DNA of 60,587 bases, from contig NZ_CP061096.1 in NCBI RefSeq assembly GCF_017654485.1, positions 1 through 60,587 on the forward strand, in the 5' to 3' direction. A program made the position numbers and the translations under genes. This DNA comes from Roseomonas marmotae. GTDB lineage: Bacteria > Pseudomonadota > Alphaproteobacteria > Acetobacterales > Acetobacteraceae. Within the stretch, counting starts at the first letter, position 1, and the number at the start of each line of letters is the position of its first letter. Of the stretch, positions 44,496 to 54,550 are shown in pieces. The notes beneath the pieces were generated by a model. The model saw only the letters and a program-made list of their open reading frames with translations, did no database searches and was not told where the DNA came from.

Positions 44496-45628
44496 GTGGG
44501 AGAGCATATCAGTTTTGTTGGTCTGGACGTGCACAAGGCGACGATTGCCGTATGTGTTGCGGAGGCCGGTCGGGATGGCGAGGTCCGGTTCGTGGGCGAG
44601 ATCCCGAACGATCCCGTGGCACTCGACAGGCTGGCGGCTCGGCTCGGCCGGGGCGGCCGGGCATTGCGCTTCGTCTATGGTCGAAGGCACTGCCTTCGAC
44701 GGCCCATGCGGCTACGTAGTGTACCGACACCTCCGGAGCCGCGGCCATGAATGCGTGGTGGTCGCGCCGAGCCTGATCCCACGTAGACCTGGCGATCGGA
44801 TCAAGACCGACCGGCGGGACGCGGCGGCGCTCGCCCGCCTGCACCGGGCCGGCGAGTTGACGCCGGTCTGGGTACCGGACCCCGAGCATGAGGCCATGCG
44901 GGACCTGGTCAGGGCACGGGTGGACATGGTGGAGGCGCTCCGCAAGGCGCGGCAGCGGCTGATGGGGTTCCTGCTCCGGCACGGGCGGAGCTACGACGCC
45001 AAGCGCTGGACCTGGCCGCATCGCAAGTGGCTGATGGAGCAGACCTTCCCGCACCCTGCCCAGCAGGTCGCCTGCCAGGAATACCTCGATGCGGTGAACG
45101 AGCTCGAGGCCCGCATCGAGCGCCTCACCGGCCGCATTCGCGACCTCGTGCCCTGCTGGAGCATGGCGCCAGTGGTCGAGGCGCTGCAGGCCATGCGGGG
45201 CGTCTCTCTGATCGTCGCCTCGGCCCTGGTGGCCGAGGTCGGCGACTTCAGGCGGTTCGACAACCCGCGCCAGCTGATGGCCTATCTCGGCCTTGTACCC
45301 TCGGAGCACTCCCAGCGGGGCCAAGCGCCGGCAGGGCGCGATCACCAAAGCCGGCAGCCCGCTCGCGCGCCGCATGCTGGTCGAGGGCGCCTGGACCTAC
45401 CGGCTGCCGGCCCGGGTGTCAGCGCAGATGAAGCCCCGCTTGGCCGGATTGTCGAGGGAGGTGCGCGAGACCGCGTGGAAAGGACAGGTGCGCCTCTGCG
45501 CCCGGTATCGGCGCCTCCAGGCCGCCGGCAAGCGGCCGCAGGTCGTCGTGACGGCGATCGCGCGCGAGATGGTCGGGTTTGCCTGGGCCATTGCTCGCAT
45601 GGTGACGCCAACGGCCGTCGCAGCCTGA
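44496..45628 (+). pseudogene. IS110-family transposase with two frameshifts
   Basis: The N-terminal DEDD part starts at a GTG with ISFVGLDVHKATIAV. The middle frame carries IKTDRRDAAALARLHRAGEL and the transposase_20-like MRGVSLIVASALVAEVGDFR. The last frame has AITKAGSPLARRMLVEGAW. Frameshifts near 44690 and 45310 break it into three frames. The element is therefore inactive, and its ends were not determined. Confidence 0.85.
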
Positions 45629-45919
45629 ACCTCCCGGCCACCACAGCAGAGGAGAAAGCACCGAACAGACGAGACGCTTGGGCGAGGAGGTGGAGCGGTC
45701 AGGGGAACCCTCGAGAACACTACGGGGAGGCTTCGCACCGATCCCCGCCTCTAGACAGAGGCAGCCCCGCGACGACCATGGTCATGCGGTACCCAATCCG
45801 CGCATCAGAGCTGGATCAACCGTCGCTCGTCATCCGCCTCCTCACCCGAACGCCTCTGCATCAACAATAACGCCTGCACGGCGAACGATGACGTGTGCCC
45901 ACCCCTTGAATGGACGGAC

Positions 45920-46140
45920 ATCAGAGCGTCTGGTCGTGAGACATCCTTGGCGTTCTCGACGATGATGCGGGCCTTCCCGATCTCCTGCCGCCCGGCCTGC
46001 CCGACAGGCTCGGTGCCGCGGAGCTTTCGCCGGGCGACGAGGCGCTCGGCGACAACCTGGTCCGGCGTCCGGCCCAGCAGGACCCGCTGTCGTCGGGCAT
46101 TGTAGGCGGCATCATTGCCCTGTCCTCCGATAGCGAGTTC
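45920..46140 (-). pseudogene. IS481-like transposase, C-terminal remnant
   Basis: The minus strand encodes AAYNARRQRVLLGRTPDQVV followed by AERLVARRKL and a KARIIVENAKDVSRPD ending, typical of the C-terminus of IS481-like integrase-type transposases. Nothing upstream of this piece is recognisable. Confidence 0.6.
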
Positions 46141-46266
46141 AGGCGACAGGCGCGTTCGTGCTGCGCGCCGCAGCGTCCCGTGTCAGCCACAAGGCCATTG
46201 ACATTCTATAATGCCATTTATAGGATTTTTGTGACCACAGGGTCTTGTGGAGAGGAAACGCTCCTG

Positions 46267-47040
46267 ATGTCTATCGACTTCGTGCTGGAGAACCATGTCG
46301 CCGTCATCACGATCAACCGGCCTGACCGGATGAACGCGATGGATACGGAGCACTATAAGGCACTCTCCGCCGCCTGGATCCGCGTCCGGGATGACCGGGA
46401 TATCCGCGCCGCCGTCATCACAGGCGCCGGCGAGAAGTCCTTCTCCGCAGGCGCTGACCTGAAATCCCATGTGCAGCGCGAGATACCGGCCAGCGAGACA
46501 TGGCTGACTCAGAAGGACCAGTTGCTCAATCGCGGTCTAGAAGTCTGGAAACCGGTCATCGCCGCAGTCAACGGCTACTGCCTGGGTGGCGGCATGACCC
46601 TACTCCTCGGCACCGATATCCGCGTCTGCGTGCCGCATGCGACCTTCTCCCTGGCGGAGGTGAAGCGCGGCCTGATTCCAGCGAATGGCGGTACCCAGCG
46701 CGTCGCCGCGCAATTGCCGCATGCCATCGCCATGGAACTGCTGCTGACCGGCGAGCGGATCGACGCGGAAACCGCCTTGCGCTGGGGCCTCGTCAACCGC
46801 ATCGTCGAGCGTGAGGACTTGATGGATACCGCGCTTGGCTATGCGCGGCGGATCGCGGCCAATGCGCCGCTGGCCGTGCAAGCCTCGAAGGAACTCGCTA
46901 TCCGCTCCCGGGACGTGGACATCAACACCGGCCTACGCATGGAGGTGATGACGACCCGTCTGCTGCGTGAGACGCAGGATGCCAGGGAAGGCGCCAGGGC
47001 CTTCGCCGAGAAACGCGAACCGGCCTTTAGGGGGGAATGA
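46267..47040 (+). CDS. Enoyl-CoA hydratase/isomerase family protein
   Basis: Crotonase-fold protein of 257 aa. The oxyanion-hole stretches are GEKSFSAGADLKSH and NGYCLGGGMTLLLGTDI, and the first catalytic Glu lies in LAEVKRGLIPANGG. The ATG at 46267 follows GAGAGGAA. It is the first gene of a same-strand series ending at about 52.7 kb. It likely hydrates an unsaturated acyl-CoA made by the neighbouring CoA-transferase step. Confidence 0.9.
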   Translation: MSIDFVLENHVAVITINRPDRMNAMDTEHYKALSAAWIRVRDDRDIRAAVITGAGEKSFSAGADLKSHVQREIPASETWLTQKDQLLNRGLEVWKPVIAAVNGYCLGGGMTLLLGTDIRVCVPHATFSLAEVKRGLIPANGGTQRVAAQLPHAIAMELLLTGERIDAETALRWGLVNRIVEREDLMDTALGYARRIAANAPLAVQASKELAIRSRDVDINTGLRMEVMTTRLLRETQDAREGARAFAEKREPAFRGE

Positions 47041-47041
47041 C

Positions 47042-48259
47042 ATGACGCTGCAGCGCCGGCCCCTCGAGGGCATCGTGGTTCTTGATCTCGGGCAGATTTA
47101 CCAGGGACCTTATGCCACTTTCCTGATGGCGATGGCGGGGGCCAAGGTCATCAAGGTAGAACCGCCGACCGGCGAGTATCTGCGCGCCCGCGCGGATGTG
47201 GGCGGTGCCGCGATGCCCTTTTCCATGCTCAATTCTAACAAGGAGAGCGTGCTCGTCGACCTGAAAGTCCCGGCCGGCCGGGAGCTTTTCCTGGAAATGG
47301 TCCGCCGCGCCGACGTGGTCGTCGAGAATTTCGCGCCGGAGACAATGGAGCGGCTCGGCCTCGGCTGGAACGTGCTACACGCGGCCAATCCGAGGCTCAT
47401 CTATGCCTTTGGTTCGGGCTATGGCCGCTCAGGCCCCTATGCCTCCTACCCGGCGATGGACCTGACCATCCAGGCGATGGCTGGCATCATGAGCATTACC
47501 GGCTTCCCCGAACGCGAGCCGGTGAAGTCGGGACCAGCGCTCTGCGATTTCTTCGGCGGCATCCACCTTTATGCCGGAGTGGTCACAGCGCTCTATGAGC
47601 GCGCCACAACCGGCATCGGTCGTTCGGTCGATGTCTCGTTGCAGGATGCGGTCTATCCCTCACTAGCCTCCAATCTTTCGCTCTGGTACTCGTCGGGCGG
47701 CGCCGCCCCGCCGCGCACGGGCAACAAGCACGGTGGCTTGGCGGCATCGCCCTACAACGTCTATCCGACCTCGGATGGCAACATCGCCATTATCTGCGTG
47801 GGACAGCGGCAGTGGGGCTGGATCACCGAGGCGATGGGCCGGCCCGACCTGAAGGACGATCCCCGCTTCCACGACCTTCGAGCGCGGTGCCAGAACATGG
47901 ACGAACTCGATGCGATCATCGGTGAATGGACGCGAGGCTACGACAAGGAAACGCTCTTCGCGCACCTGCTGCATCACCGCGTGCCCGCCGCCCCGGTGCG
48001 GAACCTGGACGAGGTTGTGTCCGACCCGAATATGCATGCCCGTGGCATGTTAACCTGGGTGGACCACCCCGAATATGGCCGGCTTGTGCTGCCGAACAGC
48101 CCGATCCGCTATAGCGGGCTGGAGCCGCTGGCCCTGCGCCCCAGCCCCCGTCTCGACGAGAACGGCCAGCAGGTGCTGGGCGACTGGCTGGGGCTAACGG
48201 AGGCAGAAATCGCGGAACTGCGCCAGCAGGGCGCGGTCGGCGCGGCGCCAACCGCATAG
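47042..48259 (+). CDS. CaiB/BaiF (family III) CoA-transferase
   Basis: The N-terminus VLDLGQIYQGPYATFLMAMA plus GAKVIKVEPP is diagnostic, and the catalytic Asp lies in YPAMDLTIQAMAGIMS. Length (405 aa) is normal. It begins 1 bp after the enoyl-CoA hydratase stop. Family III enzymes move CoA between organic acids, so this protein would activate the imported acid before hydration and thiolysis. Confidence 0.92.
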   Translation: MTLQRRPLEGIVVLDLGQIYQGPYATFLMAMAGAKVIKVEPPTGEYLRARADVGGAAMPFSMLNSNKESVLVDLKVPAGRELFLEMVRRADVVVENFAPETMERLGLGWNVLHAANPRLIYAFGSGYGRSGPYASYPAMDLTIQAMAGIMSITGFPEREPVKSGPALCDFFGGIHLYAGVVTALYERATTGIGRSVDVSLQDAVYPSLASNLSLWYSSGGAAPPRTGNKHGGLAASPYNVYPTSDGNIAIICVGQRQWGWITEAMGRPDLKDDPRFHDLRARCQNMDELDAIIGEWTRGYDKETLFAHLLHHRVPAAPVRNLDEVVSDPNMHARGMLTWVDHPEYGRLVLPNSPIRYSGLEPLALRPSPRLDENGQQVLGDWLGLTEAEIAELRQQGAVGAAPTA

Positions 48260-48351
48260 AGCTGGCACGCGGTCACAATGCCCATGCAGAACCTGGCAGG
48301 CCACGAATCTGCGAGCCTTGCCGAATATCAATACAGAACCGGGAGGGTATA

Positions 48352-49323
48352 ATGGATCGTCGGAGTTTGCTGGCCGGCATGGCCGCCGGCCTACTGTCCA
48401 GGCCGGCGCTGGCGCAGGCCAATTGGCCTAACCGTCCAGTCCGCATCATCGTCCCTTATGGGCCGGGGAGCACACCCGACACTTTCATGCGCCTGCTACA
48501 GCCGCGATGGCAGGAGAAGTTCGGTCAGCCTCTGGTAATCGAGAACCGGGCAGGCGCCGGTGGCAATATCGGCGCCCAGGCCATCGCGACGGCGCGACCG
48601 GACGGCTACACCATCGGTGTAGTGCCTGTCGGTGTGATGACCTTCAACCAGTTTCTTTACACCAGCCTGCCCTACAACGCGGCGAGGGACCTGGACCCGA
48701 TTTCCGTCATCTACGAACTGCCGAACATTTTTGTTGTGCGGTCTGACATTCCAGCGACGACTGTCGCGCAGTTCGCCGACTGGGGGAAGAAGCGACCGCA
48801 GGGCGTCTCCTGCGCGAGCAACGGCCCGGGCAATTCGTCGCACCTGTTCTGCGCCCTGCTCGCCAACCGGACGAACCTGCGCGCCATCGATGTTCCGTTC
48901 AAGGGCGGCGCGTCCGAAGCGCTGCCAGCCATGCTCCGTGGTGACGTGGACTTCTCGATCGAGGTGATCTCTAGCTACCTTGGTGCCGTACGAGAAGGCC
49001 AACTACGTGCCCTGGCCGTGACGGGCGCGGAACGCTGGCCGACGCTGCCGGACGTGCCCACGATGGCTGAGTTAGGTTTCGCCGGCTTCAACCCGCCGCT
49101 GGTCTGGGTTGCCCTTGTCGCGCCACGGGGCACGCCGCCGGAAGTTACGGCTGCCATCGCGGCGTTCCAAAAAGAAGCCACTGCGGATGCCGGGCTGCAG
49201 GAGCGCTTTATGCTCGCCGGCGCCCGCATTCGGAGCAGCACCCCGCAGGACCTCGCTGCCCGCATTCAGCGCGAGCAGCCCGGCTGGCGGGAGTTGATCG
49301 AGATCAGCGGCGCCAAGCTCTAG
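48352..49323 (+). CDS. Bug/TctC-family periplasmic solute-binding protein
   Basis: The signal region MDRRSLLAGMAAGLLSRPAL is followed by NWPNRPVRIIVPYGPGSTPD, ENRAGAGGNI and RPDGYTIGV. Full length (323 aa). It sits within the acyl-CoA gene series and probably captures that pathway's substrate from the periplasm. Confidence 0.92.
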   Translation: MDRRSLLAGMAAGLLSRPALAQANWPNRPVRIIVPYGPGSTPDTFMRLLQPRWQEKFGQPLVIENRAGAGGNIGAQAIATARPDGYTIGVVPVGVMTFNQFLYTSLPYNAARDLDPISVIYELPNIFVVRSDIPATTVAQFADWGKKRPQGVSCASNGPGNSSHLFCALLANRTNLRAIDVPFKGGASEALPAMLRGDVDFSIEVISSYLGAVREGQLRALAVTGAERWPTLPDVPTMAELGFAGFNPPLVWVALVAPRGTPPEVTAAIAAFQKEATADAGLQERFMLAGARIRSSTPQDLAARIQREQPGWRELIEISGAKL

Positions 49324-49342
49324 CCAATCTAGGAGGTCACCA

Positions 49343-50164
49343 GTGATGCAGCGCTACACGGCGGGTGACCGCTACCGGATGCCCTTCGGATTCGGCCCCA
49401 GCCCGGGGCCGCGGCAATCCCAGGACGGCCGGCCGTTTGACTGGTCATCGTCACGGCGCCTCGTCACGAGTATCTCGTTCCTGTCTGATGCCGAGGCGAT
49501 CCAGGCGCTGCTGCCGCTGGGCTTCCTGGTGCACGGCGAGCCAGTCGTCACGGTGGAACTCACCCGGCTAACCAACCTCGCCTGGTTGGCGGGGCGTGGT
49601 TACAGCATGATCGGCGTGAAATTCCCGGCGTACTACCGGGGCCGGAAGGAGGAAGTCAGAGGGCCCTTTCTTGCCGTTCTCTGGGAAAACCTGGCCGATC
49701 CCATCATCACGGGCCGCGAAGAACTCGGCTTCGCGAAGCTCTATTGCGAAATCCCGGAGACCCGCACGCTCGGCAATGAGCAGATCTCGACTGCAGGCTG
49801 GTGCGGGCACAGCTTCATAGAACTCCGCATCTCCGGCCTCACCGAGGCACCGCCCCCGCCCGCCGCGGTCGAGACCCCGGACGGCACGCTGCACTACAAG
49901 TACATTCCTGCGACGGATGGCAGCGGCCGCGCCGATGCCGCACAGGCGGTCATTAGCCCGCTCAAGCCCGGCGCGCTGAAGACCGAGCAACGTTGGACCG
50001 GGCAAGGCGAGGTGCGCTTCCTGCGATCAACTTGGGAACAGTTGCCGACCTTTTTCCACGTGGTGAACGCGTTATGCGACCTGCCGATGCTGGGTGCCCG
50101 CGGCGCCTCGCTCACCAGTGCTTCCGGCGGCACGGATCTAAGCGAACAACGGCCAATCATCTGA
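49343..50164 (+). CDS. Acetoacetate decarboxylase-like protein
   Basis: The 273-residue product has the ADC-fold signatures ADPIITGREELGFAKLYCEI, where the Lys corresponds to the Schiff-base region of true decarboxylases, and VELTRLTNLAWLAGRGYSMI. AGGAGG lies just upstream, allowing a GTG at 49343 or ATG at 49346. It could decarboxylate a beta-keto acid or act as a related aldolase-dehydratase; the family is diverse. It follows the Bug gene by 19 bp. Confidence 0.8.
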   Translation: MMQRYTAGDRYRMPFGFGPSPGPRQSQDGRPFDWSSSRRLVTSISFLSDAEAIQALLPLGFLVHGEPVVTVELTRLTNLAWLAGRGYSMIGVKFPAYYRGRKEEVRGPFLAVLWENLADPIITGREELGFAKLYCEIPETRTLGNEQISTAGWCGHSFIELRISGLTEAPPPPAAVETPDGTLHYKYIPATDGSGRADAAQAVISPLKPGALKTEQRWTGQGEVRFLRSTWEQLPTFFHVVNALCDLPMLGARGASLTSASGGTDLSEQRPII

Positions 50165-50202
50165 CCGCAACAGCGAAACACACCGGAACGGGAGGCCTTG
50201 CA

Positions 50203-51171
50203 ATGCCCTATGTCGAAACCATCCACGGGAGGGTCGATTCGAATGATCTTGGCCTAACCCTGATGCACGAGCATATCTTCACCCAGAACAAGGAGATGCA
50301 GGAGAACTATCCGAATCCAGAATGGGATGAGGCGCAACTCATCGCGGTTGCCCGGGACGGGCTGCGGCGGCTGCGCACGCTTGGGATCGGCACGCTTGTC
50401 GACCTCACCTGCTTCGGGCTAGGCCGGGACGTGCCACTTCTGCAGCGGGTGTGCGAGGGTATCGACATCCATGTCGTTGTGGCAACAGGGTTCTACTTCT
50501 TTAATGAGCTTCCTAAGTATTTCCACCTGCATGGCCCGGGTATGCGCGTGGACATACCGGACCCCATTCCTGCCATGATGATCCGCGACATCCAGAACGG
50601 CATCGCCGAAACCGGTGTTAGGGCTGGCATCATCAAGATCGGCTCGGATTCGCCGGGCATGACGCCAGATGTGCAGCGTATCTTCAAGGCGGCGGTCCGC
50701 GCGCAACAGGAGACCGGCGTCACCATCTCGACCCATTCGAACGCGAAGATGAAAGGTGGTCTCGACCAGGTCGCTCTCCTCAAGGATTCGGGCGCCGATC
50801 TCAGCCGGGTCATCATCGGCCATTGCGGTGACACGACCGATCTCGACTACCTCAAAGCCTTGCTGGATAGCGGTGTACAGATCGGCATGGACCGCTTCGG
50901 GTTGAACAGCTTCCTGTCCACGGAACTGCGCATCGACACCATCGTCAAGCTCTGCGGGCTCGGCTATGCCGGGCAGATGACGCTCTCGCAGGATGCCGGA
51001 TTCTGGAGCTGCACGACTGAGCCGAGTGTCCGCGCCCGCGTCAACCCGGAATGGACACATTTCCTGATCTGCGAATTCGTGCTGCCAGAGCTTTCACGTC
51101 GCGGCGTGCCACAGGAGCACATCGACACGATGATGCTCCACAATCCCTCCCGCCTGCTTGGCCGGTCCTGA
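50203..51171 (+). CDS. Phosphotriesterase-family hydrolase
   Basis: A binuclear-metal amidohydrolase-type protein. The HxH is in LTLMHEHIF (His22, His24). The bridging Lys is probably in GIIKIGSDS, and the later ligands lie in STHSNAK, IIGHCGDTTD and GMDRFG (Asp). Many members are lactonases or esterases rather than phosphotriesterases. The ATG at 50203 (322 aa) follows GGGAGG. In this cluster a lactone- or ester-opening role is plausible. Confidence 0.88.
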   Translation: MPYVETIHGRVDSNDLGLTLMHEHIFTQNKEMQENYPNPEWDEAQLIAVARDGLRRLRTLGIGTLVDLTCFGLGRDVPLLQRVCEGIDIHVVVATGFYFFNELPKYFHLHGPGMRVDIPDPIPAMMIRDIQNGIAETGVRAGIIKIGSDSPGMTPDVQRIFKAAVRAQQETGVTISTHSNAKMKGGLDQVALLKDSGADLSRVIIGHCGDTTDLDYLKALLDSGVQIGMDRFGLNSFLSTELRIDTIVKLCGLGYAGQMTLSQDAGFWSCTTEPSVRARVNPEWTHFLICEFVLPELSRRGVPQEHIDTMMLHNPSRLLGRS

Positions 51172-51211
51172 CCCGGGCCGTCACCGGGTCCCCTGCACAA
51201 CGGAGACGCAT

Positions 51212-52336
51212 ATGCGCGGTTCCTGCGTCATCGCCGGTATCGGTGCCACGGCGTTCGGTAAGCTGCCCGGCCGTTCCACCCTCTCGCTCAATGTCGAGGC
51301 CTGCCGCCGCGCGCTGGAGGATGCACGCGTGCCGAAAGACGCCGTGGACGCGGTCTTCGTCAAGACGCCGACCTCCACCCGCGAACTGCTCTATGGCCAG
51401 AAGTTAGCAGAGGCGCTCGGTCTCCAGCCGCGCATGGGCTTTGCGCTCGACCAGGGAGGCGCCGCCAACCTCTCGCTGATCGCCATTGCGACTATGGCGA
51501 TCGAGGCCGGCCAGTGCGAGGTCGTGCTGGTTTGCTACGCTGACAATCCGCGCAGCGGCAGCCGCGCGGTCTATGCCCGTCCGCGTGGGGACGACGCGGT
51601 GTTCGGCTGGTTCTCAACCGCCGCCGGCTACGCCATGATCCAGCGTCGCTTCATGGCCGATCACGGTGTGCCGGAGGAAGCCTTTGGCGAGGTTGCCGTG
51701 GCCTGCCGCGCACATGGCGCGGCAAACCCGGCCGCGCAACTCCGTAAGCCGCTCTCGCTCGACGAATATATGGCCGCGCCGCCGATGATCGCGCCGATGC
51801 GGCGGGAAGATGTCTGCCTTGTCTCGGATGGTGGCGCGGCAGTGCTGGTGATGTCCGCGGCGCGGGCACGACAGTTGGGCGTGCCCGCGCCTGTGCCGAT
51901 CCTGGGCTTCGGCTTCGGCCAGACCAGCTGGGAGGTGCCGCTGCGGCCGGACCTGTCCTCTACGGAGGCTAAGCGCTCGGCGGCCACCGCCTTCGCAATG
52001 GCCGGTATCACTCCGAAGGATGTGCAGGTAGCGCAGATCTATGACTGCTTCACCGTCACTGTGCTGATGACACTGGAGGATTATGGATTGTGCGAGCCGG
52101 GCGGCAGCCATGCCTTCGTGCGTGACGGGCGCATCCGCATCGGCGGCAGCCTGCCCATCAACACTGCCGGGGGCCTGCTGTCCGAAACCGGCATGCCCGG
52201 CCTGCAACTGGTGCAGGAGGCAGTGCGGCAGGTGCGCGGTACGGCAGTGCTGCAGGTGCCCGCCGTCCGCCATGCCCTGGTAACCAACCAGGGCGGCACC
52301 ATGCACAGCCATGGCACCTTGATTCTGGGAGGCTAA
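51212..52336 (+). CDS. Thiolase-like (SCP2-type) protein
   Basis: The 374-residue protein has a thiolase fold beginning SCVIAGIGATAFGKLPGRST and a C-terminal half with GGLLSETGMPGLQLVQEAV. The nucleophilic Cys expected before the FALDQGGAANLSL helix is not evident, as in non-thiolytic SCP2-thiolases that act as aldolases. Its stop is followed at once by a DUF35 OB-fold gene, the usual partner of such proteins. It probably cleaves or forms a C-C bond on an acyl-CoA. Confidence 0.88.
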   Translation: MRGSCVIAGIGATAFGKLPGRSTLSLNVEACRRALEDARVPKDAVDAVFVKTPTSTRELLYGQKLAEALGLQPRMGFALDQGGAANLSLIAIATMAIEAGQCEVVLVCYADNPRSGSRAVYARPRGDDAVFGWFSTAAGYAMIQRRFMADHGVPEEAFGEVAVACRAHGAANPAAQLRKPLSLDEYMAAPPMIAPMRREDVCLVSDGGAAVLVMSAARARQLGVPAPVPILGFGFGQTSWEVPLRPDLSSTEAKRSAATAFAMAGITPKDVQVAQIYDCFTVTVLMTLEDYGLCEPGGSHAFVRDGRIRIGGSLPINTAGGLLSETGMPGLQLVQEAVRQVRGTAVLQVPAVRHALVTNQGGTMHSHGTLILGG

Positions 52337-52337
52337 G

Positions 52338-52730
52338 ATGGATCTGCCCCTACCTGAAGTCACCGAGCTGAATCGTCCCTATTGGGATGGCCTCACGCGC
52401 GGCGTGCTACATGCGCAGCGCTGCAATTCCTGCGGCAACGCCTGGCTGCCGGCCCGGCATGAGTGCCCGCGCTGCCTCAGCGCCGATGCGGTCTGGGAGG
52501 CGGTGGACGGCGGCGGCCATGTCGTGAGTTGGGTGGTCTATCACGTCGCTTACCATGACGCGTTCCGCGACCGCCTACCCTACAACGTCGCAGTCGTGGA
52601 GCTCGACGAGGGGGTGCGGCTTATCACCAATATCGTAGCACCAGAGGCAGCACTCTCCATCGGCCTGCGCGTCCATCTGCGGTTGGAGGAAGATTTCGGG
52701 CTTTGTCTGCCACGCTTCGTACCGGCGTGA
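52338..52730 (+). CDS. Zn-ribbon OB-fold (DUF35) protein
   Basis: The 130-residue protein has a rubredoxin-like zinc ribbon, CNSCGNAWLPARHECPRC, near residues 31-48, followed by an OB fold with SWVVYHVAYHDAF and PYNVAVVELDEGVRLI. DUF35 proteins form complexes with thiolase-like partners, for example steroid side-chain aldolases. The gene starts 1 bp after the thiolase stop, which supports a complex. Confidence 0.9.
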   Translation: MDLPLPEVTELNRPYWDGLTRGVLHAQRCNSCGNAWLPARHECPRCLSADAVWEAVDGGGHVVSWVVYHVAYHDAFRDRLPYNVAVVELDEGVRLITNIVAPEAALSIGLRVHLRLEEDFGLCLPRFVPA

Positions 52731-52770
52731 GATGCCGCCGCTGCGCGGCGGGGTCGGCGCTCCGACACGG

Positions 52771-53592
52771 TCAGGAGGATGCCTTTTTGGCAGGCTTCTG
52801 GCTTGGGGTTGGAATCAGACCAGGTTCGGTCGTCACATAGAAGTCCTGTACGTCGCGTTTAATCTCGAGCACAAACATATCAGCACGATAGTGGTGAATC
52901 CCGGCGAACGCGATCTGCCCGGTGCTATCCTTCCACCACTTCAAAATCTTTACCACCACGTTCGACACCGCAAAGTCGGATGAATTGGCGCTCAGGTACT
53001 GGTCCAACTCGCCCATGCGCGGGACGATAGTCACTTCCTGCTCGACGTTCACCAGATTGATGCTTCCGTCGTTGCGGAGCAGGAGGCCGATCTTCGAACT
53101 GGCCTCCGCTCCCTTGGGAAAACGGTCAAAGGCTTCCTTGATCACGTAGATGTCGATCAGGGCAAATGGCGTCTTCTTGTAGAAGTGGATCTTCTTGACC
53201 CGCACATACTCCGCCTGCGGCAAACCAGGACGCATTAATTCCTGGGGAAGCGAGACGGGCTGCTCGACCTGCAGGATCCGGATTGTCTGGTCGGGGCCGA
53301 GTTCGAGTGGATCGTTGATGGCCTGCCGCAGCGGCCTATTGTGCTGGACTGGCACAATGCCTTTCGTGACGGTCGTGCCTCTCCCGCGCTTGCTTTCGAT
53401 TAGGCCCTCAGCCGCTAGGATGCGGAGTGCCTGCCGGATAGTGATCGTGCCAACGCCATAGAGTTCGCAGAGCTTCGGGATCGGCGGCAGAATGCTGCCC
53501 ACCGCCCATTCACCACTGAGGATGCGGGAGCGCAGCAGGCTCGCGACGCGCGTATACAGGGTAATCCCCGGTGTCTGCTCAGTATTCATCAC
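52771..53592 (-). CDS. GntR-family regulator (HutC/UTRA type)
   Basis: The winged helix (residues 10-78) includes VASLLRSRILSGEWAVGSIL, VGTITIRQALRILAAEGLIE and SKRGRGTTV. The C-terminal UTRA ligand domain contains YVRVKKIHFYKKTPFALIDI. The 273-residue length is typical. It faces the acyl-CoA gene series and is its most likely regulator. The C-terminus is lysine-rich. Confidence 0.9.
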   Translation of the reverse strand: MMNTEQTPGITLYTRVASLLRSRILSGEWAVGSILPPIPKLCELYGVGTITIRQALRILAAEGLIESKRGRGTTVTKGIVPVQHNRPLRQAINDPLELGPDQTIRILQVEQPVSLPQELMRPGLPQAEYVRVKKIHFYKKTPFALIDIYVIKEAFDRFPKGAEASSKIGLLLRNDGSINLVNVEQEVTIVPRMGELDQYLSANSSDFAVSNVVVKILKWWKDSTGQIAFAGIHHYRADMFVLEIKRDVQDFYVTTEPGLIPTPSQKPAKKASS

Positions 53593-53680
53593 GCAACAAT
53601 TTGGTTCCGTTCCCGGTGCGGCGGTGAGAGTTCGCGGGCGGTATCGTATGCTCTGCGTTCAAGGCAAGGCGCAACTATTA

Positions 53681-53691
53681 TACCATAGGTA
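53681..53691. promoter_or_regulatory. Candidate GntR operator
   Basis: TACC-ATA-GGTA dyad in an AT-rich island about 90 bp upstream of the GntR start. It could serve autoregulation. The evidence is the symmetry only. Confidence 0.35.
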
Positions 53692-53812
53692 ACACGGCGG
53701 ATCGCAGCGGGATGCGTGCCGCAGCCTCACACCAGCCAGAGCAGCGGTCTGACCTAGCCTGCCGCCCTAGAACTCCACATCAGATCAACCACGCAAGCAC
53801 AGATGGGTCATC

Positions 53813-53947
53813 GAGCGTACATTCGCATAGGTCAACCGCTTCCGCCGCCTGGCCATCCGCTACGAGTGCAGGCTCACATACACCATGCCCTCACCGCGCT
53901 AGCCTGCTCCCTCATCTGCCTCAACGCGCTTCAGAAGCGGTTTTGAA
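53813..53947 (+). pseudogene. IS5-family transposase, C-terminal remnant
   Basis: The plus strand reads VIERTFA, a stop, then VNRFRRLAIRYE. After a frameshift it continues IHHALTALACSLICLNALQK before the natural stop. This is a typical IS5 transposase end with at least two lesions. Confidence 0.65.
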
Positions 53948-54111
53948 AGGCGCGGTGAACCTCACTTGGCGACCTCTCGGCTGGCAACTCCGGTTTCTTT
54001 GTACGATAATCTCACATCCCATGCCGGACGCACGGGAGGGCGGCTGTTGCCGCAAAGCGGCCCCTGGTCGTCTAGTCACCTACGGTCCGCTTGCCTAGGT
54101 AGGGGACTTCT

Positions 54112-54545
54112 TCAGATCCACTCTGTGACGGCGGCGATCAGCGCGAGTGCGGCCAGGTAGTTCTGGGCTAGGCGGTCGTAGCGGGTGGCGACGCGCCGCC
54201 AGTCCTTGAGGCGGCAGAACAGGCGCTCGATCTGGTTGCGGCGCCGGTAGGCGCGCTGGTCGAGAGGGTAAGGTCTGGTGCGGGCCGCGGTGGAAGGAAT
54301 GACGGCCTTGATGCGGCGCGCCTTGAGCCACCGGCGCAGGCTCTCCGCGTCATAGGCTTTGTCGGCGATCAGCCGCTTGGGTGCGGCCACCGCCTCGAGC
54401 AGTGGCACGGCCAGGCTGATATCGGCGGTGTTGCCCGGCGTCAGTGCGAAGGCGACCGGTCGGCCATGATCATCGGCGCGGCAATGGATTTTCGAGGTGC
54501 GGCCGCCGCGCGAGCGGCCGCCCGCCTGCGCGGCTTCGCCCCCTT
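54112..54545 (-). pseudogene. IS5-family transposase, C-terminal half
   Basis: On the minus strand, GRSRGGRTSKIHCRADDHG and TPGNTADIS lead into KRLIADKAYDAESLRRWLKA and RRRNQIERLFCRLKDWRRVA, an IS5/IS427-type DDE domain. The matching N-terminal half (MARLFWLSDEAWAAIEPHLP) lies at 55850-56212 on the same strand, with an IS110-type element between them. One IS5 copy was probably split by that insertion. Confidence 0.8.
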
Positions 54546-54550
54546 TATGG

